In this document: in pieces, positions 56,012 through 64,000 of the stretch
Position numbering within the stretch: the first letter of the stretch is position 1
How the letters are laid out: each line of letters opens with the position of its first letter
From: an uncultured Pseudothermotoga sp.
GTDB lineage: Bacteria > Thermotogota > Thermotogae > Thermotogales > DSM-5069
Length of the DNA: 64,000 nucleotides
Assembly (NCBI GenBank): GCA_937995655.1
Contig: CALKJI010000011.1
Coordinates: forward strand, 62,001 to 126,000
Direction: 5' to 3'
Notes under the pieces: model-generated
What the model saw: only the letters and a program-made list of their open reading frames with translations
What the model was told of the DNA's origin: nothing
Databases searched by the model: none
Program-made: the position numbers and the translations under genes

Positions 56012-57726
56012 AACATTCCTCCAATGAACTCCTGTAGGTCCTGTGAATGCTCACAAGATATGAAAAAAATTGTATTCTCTATATATCTGTCAAAGAGTAG
56101 ATCACCCACTCGAAACAAAATTCTGTCAGTCTGCACAACTCTGACCTTGCTTGAAAGTTTTTCCAAAAGCTTGTTGTAGCTTTCCTCAGCTACCGAGTCT
56201 GCCAAGGCAACAAAAACGATCTTACCACCATTTTGATGATATGAGACAAGATTAGCGATCTCAAAATCGTTCAAAGCCATGGACTCAGAGAATGCTCCTT
56301 TTTTCGGCAGAGGTAGAAGAAAGTAAGACGTACTTGGAACTCTCTTCAAGTATGTTAAATTGTATTTTACCTGAAAACCTCGCTGGGTGAGATACTCCTC
56401 TAGAACTTTGAAGAAACCCCCATAGGCATTTTCATGTGATTGATCTATCATCAGTAGATCTTTCTTAATCTCTAACAAGCTAGTCTGTGCTTTGTGACCA
56501 TTCAAAAAGATGGTCACGGTGTGAGTCCCAGCTGTTAAATCTTGAAATGAGAATCTAAATTCTGTCTTTGTGCGCCCTTCAATCAATGTCTGCATCGATT
56601 TGAATTGATTTGCCACATAGACTTGCAGATCGCATTGAGCTGGCTCATAGGAACTGTTTATCAAGTCAAAGTAGATATCGGCACCACTTCCCATAGGATT
56701 TGTTCTGAGATTAACCACGTAAACGTCGCCTCGTTGGACCCAAATGGGAGCGGTGATGATCTCGTCCCAGTCACTTTGGATCACATATAGAAAGTACCAT
56801 TCGTAACCATCTACAGGTTCACAAACATACCGTGTTGTGAATTTGCCAGAATTAATTCTCCAAGTTTTCACATCGCCACTTTGAGAAACCAACGTCGCTT
56901 CAAAAAAAGGTTCATCATCTTGCAGTTCAATTTCAAAAACCAGCTGGGTTGCATCCTTGAGAATCGATCCCATCCATTGATCGTTACATTTGAAAACAAC
57001 CTTTGCCGTCCTATCTTCACTGGCGTATACCCGTCTGTTTCTCAGAGCTTCCATAATTGAATCGTAAGTAAGGGAATTTGCAATTATGACAGTTCTGGTA
57101 TCATTAGCCGAACCCCAATTTGGTCGATGATTGTCCTGATTAGCCGTCGCTCCTACGTGCCATCCTTTGTTGAGTGCAAGCTTATAGTTTGAATACATTT
57201 CTTTGGTTATGGTTCTGTTGGAAGTATTCCCATTGCCCAGTTCGATGAGGTTTATATATTGATCTGCCTCAAGGTCGTAATCAAAGTCATAAAAGTTGCC
57301 ATAGGTCACACCAGGGTGATTGAATTGAGCCAGCGCTTTGTTCTGTACGATCCACTTGTAGAGAGCTTTTAAGTCGGACTCATTTCTATCGGTCCAAGTA
57401 TCTGTCCCATAGACATTTATGTGTCCAACCCCACCAGTCCACTCAAAACCCCACAGGGCTACAAATCTACCGTTTTGTGTCTTTTCTTGGGCTATCGACT
57501 TAGTCAAAAATAGTTTGTCCTTCCCCCCAAAGGTTTGTCTAAAGTAGTAAGCATGATCTGTTATGGCTTGAACATCTACGTATTGCCTTGCATGATCGTA
57601 AGCTTGTGCTGGCGTACCTTGACCATCTGAGAAACTTGTGTGTGCATGAATGTTGGCAAAATAGAAATTGTAAGCAAAGAGCACCAAAGAACCTATTGCA
57701 AAGAAAAATGTGAATAATTTTCTCAC
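56008..57726 (-). CDS. Exported PHP-domain phosphoesterase-like protein
   Basis: A 572-residue protein with a signal peptide (RKLFTFFFAIGSLVLFA). The mature N-terminus is a PHP domain (NIHAHTSFSDGQGTP; VQAITDHAYY; FNHPGVTYG) that would bind two or three metals, like CehA-type secreted phosphoesterases. The remaining 330 residues look like beta-sandwich domains (about 260-420) and a C-terminal glutamine-amidotransferase-like fold. Substrate is unknown. GTG start behind GAGGTG. It lies 9 bases after uvrA and overlaps tsaB. Confidence 0.75.
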   Translation of the reverse strand: MRKLFTFFFAIGSLVLFAYNFYFANIHAHTSFSDGQGTPAQAYDHARQYVDVQAITDHAYYFRQTFGGKDKLFLTKSIAQEKTQNGRFVALWGFEWTGGVGHINVYGTDTWTDRNESDLKALYKWIVQNKALAQFNHPGVTYGNFYDFDYDLEADQYINLIELGNGNTSNRTITKEMYSNYKLALNKGWHVGATANQDNHRPNWGSANDTRTVIIANSLTYDSIMEALRNRRVYASEDRTAKVVFKCNDQWMGSILKDATQLVFEIELQDDEPFFEATLVSQSGDVKTWRINSGKFTTRYVCEPVDGYEWYFLYVIQSDWDEIITAPIWVQRGDVYVVNLRTNPMGSGADIYFDLINSSYEPAQCDLQVYVANQFKSMQTLIEGRTKTEFRFSFQDLTAGTHTVTIFLNGHKAQTSLLEIKKDLLMIDQSHENAYGGFFKVLEEYLTQRGFQVKYNLTYLKRVPSTSYFLLPLPKKGAFSESMALNDFEIANLVSYHQNGGKIVFVALADSVAEESYNKLLEKLSSKVRVVQTDRILFRVGDLLFDRYIENTIFFISCEHSQDLQEFIGGML

Positions 57727-57735
57727 AAGATCACC

Positions 57736-60507
57736 TCACTGTTTTCTCAAAGTTTCCGCGAGAAACCTCCCAGTATAGGACGACCGTACCTTTGCCACTT
57801 CTTCCGGGGTCCCACAGGCAACTACATAACCACCTTCGTCCCCACCTTCTGGGCCAAGATCAATGATATAGTCAGCATTCTTGATAACATCTAAGTTGTG
57901 TTCGATCACAATTACAGTATTGCCCTTATCGACCAATCTATGTAGGATACCGATCAGTTTTCTGACATCTTCAAAGTGTAGTCCTACCGTTGGCTCATCA
58001 AGAATATAAACTGTTTTGCCCGTGGCAATCTTCTTGAGTTCTGAAGCAAGTTTCACTCTTTGAGATTCTCCTCCAGAAAGTGTTGTCGCTGGTTGACCGA
58101 GTTTTATATAACCGAGTCCCACTTCTGAGAGTAAGTTAAGAGTACGAAAAATATGGGGTAGATTCTTGAAGAACTCTAATGCCTCATCGACAGACATCTC
58201 CAGAACCTCGTGTATATTCTTCCCCTTATATCTCACTTGTAAAGTTTCTTCGTTGTACCGCCTACCTTTACAGACTTCACATTCAACGTACACATCTGGC
58301 AAGAAGAGCATCTCGATTCTAACAAATCCATGACCCTGACAAGCCTCACACCTTCCCCCCTTGAGGTTGAAACTGAACCTACTTTTATCATAACCTCTCG
58401 CTTTTGCTTCGGCCGTCATAGCGAAAAGTTCCCTTATATCATCGAAAACTTTGGTATAAGTAGCCGGGTTACTTCTCGGTGTTCGTCCTATGGGTGATTG
58501 ATCTATGGCAATCACCTTGTCAACATTTTCTATACCTTCGATCTTTTCATAGGCCCCAACGGGCAACCTTGTCTTGTAGATTTCATTCATCAGGGCTGGG
58601 TAGAGCGTGTCGATTATCAATGATGATTTTCCTGAACCAGAGACTCCCGTTACACACAAAAACGTGCCCAGGGGAATTTGAACCGTCAAGTTCTTGAGAT
58701 TGTTGTGTTTTGCGCCAACAATGATTAATTTCTTACCGTTCCCGCTTCGCCGTACTCTTGGATAATCTATTTTCTTCAAACCAGCCAGATATTGACCAGT
58801 TAGAGAACCATCCGGATCTTTCATCAATTCATCTACTGGACCAGAGTAAACGACTTCTCCGCCCTTTTCGCCACCCAATGGTCCCAAATCCACTATAAAA
58901 TCAGCATTCCTGATGACCTCTTCGTCATGCTCAACCACAATCACGGTGTTACCCAAATCTCTCAGTTTCTTTAAGGTGTTTATCAGTCTAATGTTATCCC
59001 TCTGGTGCAAACCAATAGTTGGTTCGTCGAGCACGTAGGTTACTCCCGTGAGACCAGAACCTATTTGTGTTGCAAGCCTGATTCTCTGGGCCTCACCACC
59101 TGAGAGGGTATTCACAGTTCTTGAGAGCGTCAGATACCCCAGTCCGACGTCTAGCATGAATTTGAAACGCCTTTTTATCTCCTGGACCAATTCACCAACA
59201 ATCTTTTGTTCTCTATCTGTGAAGGATTCCTGAAGGTTTAAGATGAACTCGTAGGCTTTCTCTATCGTCATCTGAGTGAAATCGATTATGTTCAACCCTT
59301 TTATCGTGACTGCCAGAGCCTCTGGTTTGAGTTTTTTTCCACCGCAGACGGGGCAGGTTCTTTGCACGATGAACTTTCGTTCTATCCATTCTTTGATCTC
59401 TTCGGACTCTGTTTGGCTGTATCTCCTCTCCAGGTTATTCACAATTCCTTCGAAATCACCATAGCCGTACAAGACGGCTTCTTGAATATGCTGTGGCAAA
59501 TCCATAAAGGGGGTACTCGCAGAGCCACCCAGAGTGTGGACCAAGCGTTTTATTAGCGAAAGATAATATCCATCGTTGCGATAAGGTATAATCGCACCTT
59601 GATCTATACTCAACCTTTCGTCTACGACCAGCTGTGGATCAACCTGAAGATTGTAACCAAGTCCATGACAGTTCGGACAAGCCCCATATGGGTTGTTGAA
59701 GGAAAAGAGCTTTGGGTTTATCTCGGGAAGACCTATGTTGCAGATAGGGCACATCATATGTTGACTGAAAACCAGTTCTTCGTTTGAATCAATATCCCTT
59801 ATTTGAACAAAACCACCACTTTCACGGAAAGATATTTCTATGTCGTCAGCGATCCTATGCCTTTCGTTCTCGTTCAACTCGAGTCTGTCTATGACCAGTT
59901 TTATAGTGTGTCTTTTATTTTTATCAAGTTCTCCTACTTCCTCCAATCTAACTATTTCACCGTCGACCTCTGCTCTCACAAAACCCCTGGACAGGTAGGA
60001 AGAGAACTCTTTTTTGAAGGTACCTTTTTTATCCGTAACTATGGGTGAGAGTATGAATAGTCTGGCTAAGGGTTGGAACTTGATGAAGATCTCTTTTACG
60101 ATCTGGTCTACATCCTTTCTCTCGACTGGCCTGCCGCAAGAAGGACAGTGGGGCTCACCTATCTTTGAGTAAAGAACTCTTAGATAATCATAAATTTCTG
60201 TGGTGGTTCCAACGGTCGATCGTGGGTTGTGTGAGACGCTTTTTTGATCAATAGCGATCGCAGGAGATAGTCCTTCGATCGAATCAACATCAGGTTTTTT
60301 CAACTCTCCCAGGAATTGACGTGCATAAGTTGATAAAGATTCCAAATACCTTCTTTGACCCTCAGCATAGATTGTGTCCATTGCAAGAGTTGATTTTCCA
60401 GAACCGGATAAACCTGTAACGACTGTAATTTTATTTTTTGGGATTTCCACGTAAATGTCCTTGAGGTTGTGTACACGAGCACCCTTGATCTTTATATAGT
60501 CCAGCAT
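57736..60507 (-). CDS. uvrA: UvrABC system protein A
   Basis: A 923-residue DNA damage sensor of nucleotide excision repair with two ABC ATPase modules. The first Walker A is [15 protein letters not shown], the second [15 protein letters not shown]; signatures [12 protein letters not shown] and [12 protein letters not shown] follow. Zinc motifs CPVCGGKK and CEACQGHG are visible. ATG 60507, 4 bases past GAGGTG, replaces the track start, which runs into the terminator. It is expressed behind three tRNA genes and a terminator on the same strand. Confidence 0.97.
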   Translation of the reverse strand: MLDYIKIKGARVHNLKDIYVEIPKNKITVVTGLSGSGKSTLAMDTIYAEGQRRYLESLSTYARQFLGELKKPDVDSIEGLSPAIAIDQKSVSHNPRSTVGTTTEIYDYLRVLYSKIGEPHCPSCGRPVERKDVDQIVKEIFIKFQPLARLFILSPIVTDKKGTFKKEFSSYLSRGFVRAEVDGEIVRLEEVGELDKNKRHTIKLVIDRLELNENERHRIADDIEISFRESGGFVQIRDIDSNEELVFSQHMMCPICNIGLPEINPKLFSFNNPYGACPNCHGLGYNLQVDPQLVVDERLSIDQGAIIPYRNDGYYLSLIKRLVHTLGGSASTPFMDLPQHIQEAVLYGYGDFEGIVNNLERRYSQTESEEIKEWIERKFIVQRTCPVCGGKKLKPEALAVTIKGLNIIDFTQMTIEKAYEFILNLQESFTDREQKIVGELVQEIKRRFKFMLDVGLGYLTLSRTVNTLSGGEAQRIRLATQIGSGLTGVTYVLDEPTIGLHQRDNIRLINTLKKLRDLGNTVIVVEHDEEVIRNADFIVDLGPLGGEKGGEVVYSGPVDELMKDPDGSLTGQYLAGLKKIDYPRVRRSGNGKKLIIVGAKHNNLKNLTVQIPLGTFLCVTGVSGSGKSSLIIDTLYPALMNEIYKTRLPVGAYEKIEGIENVDKVIAIDQSPIGRTPRSNPATYTKVFDDIRELFAMTAEAKARGYDKSRFSFNLKGGRCEACQGHGFVRIEMLFLPDVYVECEVCKGRRYNEETLQVRYKGKNIHEVLEMSVDEALEFFKNLPHIFRTLNLLSEVGLGYIKLGQPATTLSGGESQRVKLASELKKIATGKTVYILDEPTVGLHFEDVRKLIGILHRLVDKGNTVIVIEHNLDVIKNADYIIDLGPEGGDEGGYVVACGTPEEVAKVRSSYTGRFLAETLRKQ

Positions 60508-60524
60508 CGCACACCTCACTGAGG

Positions 60525-60548
60525 AAAAACCCCCCAAGCTCGGGGGGT
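60525..60548 (-). terminator. tRNA operon terminator
   Basis: On the minus strand ACCCCCC-GAGCTT-GGGGGGT followed by TTTTCC, a 7-bp stem. It closes the Lys-Leu-Gly tRNA cluster; uvrA starts just 18 bases later. Confidence 0.85.
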
Positions 60549-60553
60549 ATCTT

Positions 60554-60628
60554 TGGAGCGGGCGACGGGTTTCGAACCCGCGGCCTTCTGCTTGGCAAGC
60601 AGACGCTCTACCACTGAGCTACGCCCGC
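60554..60628 (-). tRNA. tRNA-Gly (anticodon GCC)
   Basis: Acceptor GCGGGCG/CGCCCGC, anticodon stem TCTGC/GCAGA with loop TTGCCAA, T-loop TTCGAAA, encoded CCA. It reads GGC and GGU. Its acceptor stem equals that of tRNA-Gly(CCC) at 10860. Confidence 0.95.
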
Positions 60629-60632
60629 AATC

Positions 60633-60720
60633 TGGTGCGAGAGGTGGGACTTGAACCCACACGAACTCATCGTCCACTGGATTCTAAGTCCAGCGCGTCT
60701 GCCAGTTCCGCCACTCTCGC
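60633..60720 (-). tRNA. tRNA-Leu (anticodon TAG)
   Basis: An 88-base class II tRNA with acceptor GCGAGAG/CTCTCGC, anticodon stem CTGGA/TCCAG with loop CTTAGAA, a long variable arm (TGGACGATGAGTTCGT region), discriminator A and encoded CCA. Confidence 0.95.
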
Positions 60721-60722
60721 CC

Positions 60723-60798
60723 TGGTGACCCGCCCGGGACTCGAACCCGGGACCCCCTGATTAAAAGTCAGGTGCTCTTCCGGCTGAGCTAGCGGGTC
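60723..60798 (-). tRNA. tRNA-Lys (anticodon TTT)
   Basis: Acceptor GACCCGC/GCGGGTC, anticodon stem CCTGA/TCAGG with loop CTTTTAA, T-loop TTCGAGT, discriminator A and encoded CCA. It is the first tRNA of the cluster. Confidence 0.96.
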
Positions 60799-60820
60799 GT
60801 CCAGACGACAGTGCATTTTG

Positions 60821-60849
60821 ATGATATCATAGAGCTTTCTATTTTTCAA
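60821..60849 (-). promoter_or_regulatory. tRNA cluster promoter
   Basis: On the minus strand TTGAAA (60844-60849), a 17-bp spacer and TATCAT (60821-60826). The -35 covers the stop codon of csaB. The tRNA-Lys 5' end lies about 22 bases past the -10. Confidence 0.6.
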
Positions 60850-61850
60850 GTACCCAATTGACTGCGAAGAGATCTTAGGACTTTCACAAAATCTTCTTCC
60901 ATTTTTTGCGAGTCCATAAGCAAGCGTTCTTTGATGTTTAATGATTCCCCAAGCACTTTACTGGCGGCTATCACTATCTCACTGGGATTCTCACTGGTAT
61001 ATCCACTGTATCTTGGCAAATACTTTCTCATGAATCTGGTAGCCTTTGAATTGTTCACAGCAACAAAGGGCACTCCAAAGTATGCCGAGATTAGGCAACC
61101 ATGCATTCTCTGAGAAATCACTATCGCTGAAGAAGCTATATCATGAATTGGATCACTAGACAACTCAAGTTCTAAATACTGGGACAAAAGATCTTGAGAG
61201 ATCCTTCGATCCTGTGGGCTCAACGGTGCTAGGATGAACCTTCTAATTCCGAGATATTTCATCAGACTTAGTATCTGAGAGAGATCAATTGGCGATTTTA
61301 AGCAAAAGGTCGCTTGAGGTTTTTTCTCGTGATCTTGTGCAATTTTTCTTAGCGCCATTATTGCCAGATCCGTCCCCTCAATGACATTTTTACTGAATCT
61401 CTTGGCATACCTGGCGCTGATACTGTCTCTGGCTATGAGAAAAACTTTCTTACGAGAGAGGAGATACCTCAAAATTCTCCTTGAAAACTCCCGCTTGACG
61501 GGCCCCAGACTGTTCGCAAGCAATATCACCGGCTTTTTGAAGAGGAGAGATAGCATCACTATTGAGGAATAATAAATAAAACTTCTGAGACTGGTCTGAT
61601 CTTGGAATATCCCACCACCACCACATATCACATAATTGGAATGCAAAAGAGCATTCAAAACGGAAATGGGATCGAACCGATTCACCGGTCGTACGTATTT
61701 TTGTTCATAATCCTTCATTTTGTGTTTAGGGACAAGGAGGTACATATTGTCAAAACGATTGTTTCTCAGTAGATCAATTGTTGCGTGGCAAAGTAACTCA
61801 TCTCCAAGATTGTCATATCCATAGTATCCGAAAACTAAAGCACTTTTCAA
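60846..61850 (-). CDS. csaB: Polysaccharide pyruvyl transferase CsaB
   Basis: A 334-residue enzyme of the pyruvyl transferase family that adds ketal-linked pyruvate to cell-wall polysaccharide, creating the ligand for SLH-domain surface proteins. FGYYGYDNLGDELLCHATID at the start and ICGGGGIFQD, ANSLGPV and SQRMHGCLISAYFGVPF are diagnostic. Here it would help attach the outer sheath. The start is TTG behind GAGAGGGATG. It is divergent from the metallo-beta-lactamase-fold gene. Confidence 0.9.
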   Translation of the reverse strand: MKSALVFGYYGYDNLGDELLCHATIDLLRNNRFDNMYLLVPKHKMKDYEQKYVRPVNRFDPISVLNALLHSNYVICGGGGIFQDQTSLRSFIYYSSIVMLSLLFKKPVILLANSLGPVKREFSRRILRYLLSRKKVFLIARDSISARYAKRFSKNVIEGTDLAIMALRKIAQDHEKKPQATFCLKSPIDLSQILSLMKYLGIRRFILAPLSPQDRRISQDLLSQYLELELSSDPIHDIASSAIVISQRMHGCLISAYFGVPFVAVNNSKATRFMRKYLPRYSGYTSENPSEIVIAASKVLGESLNIKERLLMDSQKMEEDFVKVLRSLRSQLGT

Positions 61851-61910
61851 GGAAAAACATCCCTCTCTAAAGAATGATACATTGAGATTATATCAAATGG
61901 GAGGATCTTA

Positions 61911-62657
61911 ATGATTCAAAAGATCAATGAAAGGATATTTGTGATCGGAAGTGAAGGATCGGCAAATGTCGTCATAGTGTTGCTGCCAAAAGGTGCGATT
62001 ATAGTTGACACAACTCTGTTTCCCGAGAAGGCACAGAAAATTCGTGAATTCGTTGAAAATGTGCTGAGAAGAGAGATTCTCTTCGTCGTGAACACCCACT
62101 ACCATCCAGATCACATCTTTGGAAATATCATCTTTGAAGATAAGCAAATAATCTCTTCAAATCTCACTCGGGAAAAGGTGATGCTAATGGATGAGCGATA
62201 CTTAGAGAGTCTCCCAGTGTCTAGTAGGGTGATGCCGGCTTCGATTACATTCGAGGATGAATATAAACAAAATCAGATTTTGATCAAAAGAGTTGGCGGT
62301 CACACGCCAGATTCTTCAATAGTCTATCTTGAACAGGATAGGATTTTGATAACTGGTGACCTTGTTTTCAATGGCTTTCACGCTGAAATAGTCCAGGATA
62401 GCAACCCCGAAGAATGGTTAAATATCCTGGAAGACCTTAAGAGGTATAAGATAGATTTGGTTATACCTGGTCATGGAGATTTCCTGGATAAGAGTTGCTT
62501 GGACCAGATGAAAAGATACCTCACAAAGATACAACGTCTCATCGATGGGACTATAACTTACGCCGAAATACTTGCCGATGAGAATTTTTCAACACGAAGA
62601 TTTCCAGAACTGTTTTCCTGGGGAATTGAAAATTTGATGATTCAGCGTGCAAAATGA
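61911..62657 (+). CDS. Metallo-beta-lactamase-fold hydrolase
   Basis: A 248-residue cytoplasmic protein. The metal site is complete: HYHPDH (H63, H65, D67, H68), GGHTPDSS, TGDLVF and PGHGDF. The size and PGHGD ending fit the glyoxalase II-like or arylsulfatase-like hydrolases. Substrate is unknown. GGGAGGA lies 7 bases before the ATG. Its end overlaps the convergent LolA-like gene by 16 bases, without a terminator. Confidence 0.87.
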   Translation: MIQKINERIFVIGSEGSANVVIVLLPKGAIIVDTTLFPEKAQKIREFVENVLRREILFVVNTHYHPDHIFGNIIFEDKQIISSNLTREKVMLMDERYLESLPVSSRVMPASITFEDEYKQNQILIKRVGGHTPDSSIVYLEQDRILITGDLVFNGFHAEIVQDSNPEEWLNILEDLKRYKIDLVIPGHGDFLDKSCLDQMKRYLTKIQRLIDGTITYAEILADENFSTRRFPELFSWGIENLMIQRAK

Positions 62658-63238
62658 AAGTATACATCTACGTTGGAATTTAAAGAGATTTTATTGATCT
62701 TCATCTTTATGTATTCATCTTCGCTTTTGTTGGTTATTGTGAGTTCCTCAATCAAGCCGTCTCTTATTCTCATCTTGAAAACAACAGGTTCAGCTGATCT
62801 GCCGGCGATGAGAGTGGTTGGATTTATTGTCACGGTGTCGCCTTCGATCTGTGTTATTACAACGGGTGTCTGTATTATCTTCAAGATACTTTGAAGAATC
62901 TCCACGAAATTGATGACTGAAAGCTGGATGTTCTCCATATCAAGATACCCTGGAAATGAAGAGTAGAGACGTTTGGTCCTTGAGATATAAACGAAAGACA
63001 ACTGAGAAATGACCGATGGCTTTTTTATCAAAAAGTAAAAATCCTCAAGATTTCTTATAGCAAGATCTCCACTGATTGAGGATTCTTGAATTTGTTCCTG
63101 GTTTTTGACACGCATAACGAGCTCAAATTCAATAAAGATATCCCTGACACCGGCCAAATTCTCTACGAGGTCCAAAATGGGATTTGCTAAAGTTACAAAT
63201 GCAAAGAGTATTGTCAAGAGTATAATTGCCTTTCTCAT
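62642..63238 (-). CDS. Exported LolA-like protein of unknown function
   Basis: A 198-residue protein with a signal peptide (RKAIILLTILFAFVTLA). The mature protein has the alternating strands and the RTKRLYSSFPGYLDMENI region expected of a LolA/LolB half-barrel, which carries lipids or lipoproteins. The resemblance is by eye only. ATG 63238 overlaps the fliY stop (TGATG), which makes it coupled to a flagellar gene and is the reason for this start. Confidence 0.6.
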   Translation of the reverse strand: MRKAIILLTILFAFVTLANPILDLVENLAGVRDIFIEFELVMRVKNQEQIQESSISGDLAIRNLEDFYFLIKKPSVISQLSFVYISRTKRLYSSFPGYLDMENIQLSVINFVEILQSILKIIQTPVVITQIEGDTVTINPTTLIAGRSAEPVVFKMRIRDGLIEELTITNKSEDEYIKMKINKISLNSNVDVYFHFAR

Positions 63239-64000
63239 CAAACACCATTTGACTCCCTTATGGAATATATTCTCTGCCTTGGACTGACTATTTCAGTTAT
63301 CCTAACACCAAAATTCTCATCAATGACAACAACCTCGCCTCTTGCTATAAGCCGACCGTTAACCAAGATGTCTACAGGCTCACCAGTGAGTTTGTCAAGT
63401 TCTATGAGCGATCCTATGTTCATTTCGAGAATCTGTTTCAAGGTCATCTTCGCGCGACCAAGTTCGACTACAACCTTCAGTGGTACGTCCAAGAGTAATT
63501 CCAGTTTATCGGAGAACTCTGTCGATGACGTCACGGTAGGCTCCTCCTGCTTTGTAAACTCCTGAAATTGTACTGGTTGCACTTTAACCTTTGCCTCTTC
63601 CTTCTTTGTCCTAACTGGTTCACTTTTTTGAGGATATATACTGTCATAAATATCTTTGAAGAATAAAAAGGGTGAGAGAAGCGTCATCGTTGAAGATTTA
63701 CCGTTCTCAAGATCAAGGTTGTAGATAACACAGGTCAAGATCTGAGCTGGGTTGAAAACCAAAGGCATTTGTGATGTTCTCTTCAAGAGATTGACTTTCA
63801 TGTTCGCGATCGATACCTTTTTCTTAGTCTTTTCTGAAAGTAAAGTGGTGGTGGCACCCATCATTTGATTCATTGTTTCAGTTATAGCGCTGATTCTTAC
63901 CTCGTCGAGTTCAAAGCTTTCTGGTTCCCCCGAGCCGCCCATCATCATATCCGCTATACGAGCACCGAGAGATTGTGGAAACAGGAACATGAGATCACCT
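63238..64000 (-). CDS. fliY: Flagellar motor switch phosphatase FliY (5' end beyond window)
   Basis: About 254 residues are visible. The first part is the CheC-like domain (GARIADMMMGGSGE, then ETMNQMMGATTTLL), which removes phosphate from CheY-P. A linker with Lys/Glu/Pro repeats leads to the FliN/SpoA domain (LDVPLKVVVELGRAKMTLKQI; IGSLIELDKLTGEPVDI) that forms the motor C-ring. The frame stays open upstream of the track ATG (GDLMFLFPQ), so the true start lies beyond 64000. Confidence 0.93.
   Translation of the reverse strand, partial: GDLMFLFPQSLGARIADMMMGGSGEPESFELDEVRISAITETMNQMMGATTTLLSEKTKKKVSIANMKVNLLKRTSQMPLVFNPAQILTCVIYNLDLENGKSSTMTLLSPFLFFKDIYDSIYPQKSEPVRTKKEEAKVKVQPVQFQEFTKQEEPTVTSSTEFSDKLELLLDVPLKVVVELGRAKMTLKQILEMNIGSLIELDKLTGEPVDILVNGRLIARGEVVVIDENFGVRITEIVSPRQRIYSIRESNGV

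Overview
The window reads as chromosomal DNA of a bacterium of the phylum Thermotogae. This is inferred from the gene complement: SpoVS in an apparent non-sporulator, rpsO-pnp-M16 peptidase order, pyruvate phosphate dikinase, CsaB, and tightly packed operons with many TTG/GTG starts behind strong AGGAGGTG-type ribosome binding sites. The formate dehydrogenase island would fit a Pseudothermotoga-like lineage, but the sequence alone does not prove genus. Composition looks even throughout. I see no insertion sequence, prophage, CRISPR array or rRNA operon.

Layout. 0-5 kb: a pseudopilin gene cut by the window edge, a 5-copy 10-bp-phased GCAT array, a P-loop protein related to cyclic 2,3-diphosphoglycerate synthetase, then miaB and rpsB on the minus strand. 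4.6-15.8 kb (plus): udk, a large exported zinc-peptidase-like protein, glgA, galT, spoVS, a small orphan, tRNA-Gly(CCC), rpsO, pnp, an M16 peptidase and an HD-GYP protein. 15.8-20.5 kb (minus): a translationally coupled formate module, fdhA-mobA-fdhD-focA. 20.6-29 kb: yqeY, mnmE, HU, an exported protein of unknown function, ppdK, an RsmC-like methyltransferase and two ECF ATPases followed by what may be a decayed EcfT. 29-37.4 kb (minus): a peptide ABC transporter operon with an embedded NlpC/P60 endopeptidase and an M28-like aminopeptidase upstream. 37.6-40 kb: a small exported helical protein, a PflX-like radical SAM protein and a membrane-anchored protein with two FMN-binding domains. 40.2-48 kb (plus): a long operon with a MoeA-PBP fusion, mog/moaB, moeA, an ion permease, a Xer recombinase, tdk, a NUDIX protein and ispE. 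47.9-50.9 kb (minus): a two-gene 2-hydroxyacyl-CoA-dehydratase-like/ASKHA ATPase system. 50.9-64 kb: a GlmS-type isomerase, FmdB, a Lon-like protease, tsaB, an exported PHP protein, uvrA, three tRNAs, csaB, a metallo-beta-lactamase-fold protein, a LolA-like protein and fliY (cut by the window end).

How it fits together. FdhA needs bis-MGD cofactor; mobA and fdhD sit in its operon, and the MoeA, MoeA-PBP and Mog proteins for metal insertion lie about 20 kb away. FocA would move formate across the membrane. The ABC transporter plus NlpC/P60 protein suggests uptake of cell-wall peptides. The most unusual unit is the HgdB-like protein paired with a protein that fuses a second HgdB-like domain to an HgdC-type ATPase. 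It resembles ATP-driven low-potential reductases of the dehydratase/double-cubane class and has no acyl-CoA pathway gene next to it. No function is demonstrated for it here.

Starts were re-chosen from ribosome-binding-site position and gene overlap where the ORF track ran too far upstream. All family assignments come from reading motifs, not from database searches.
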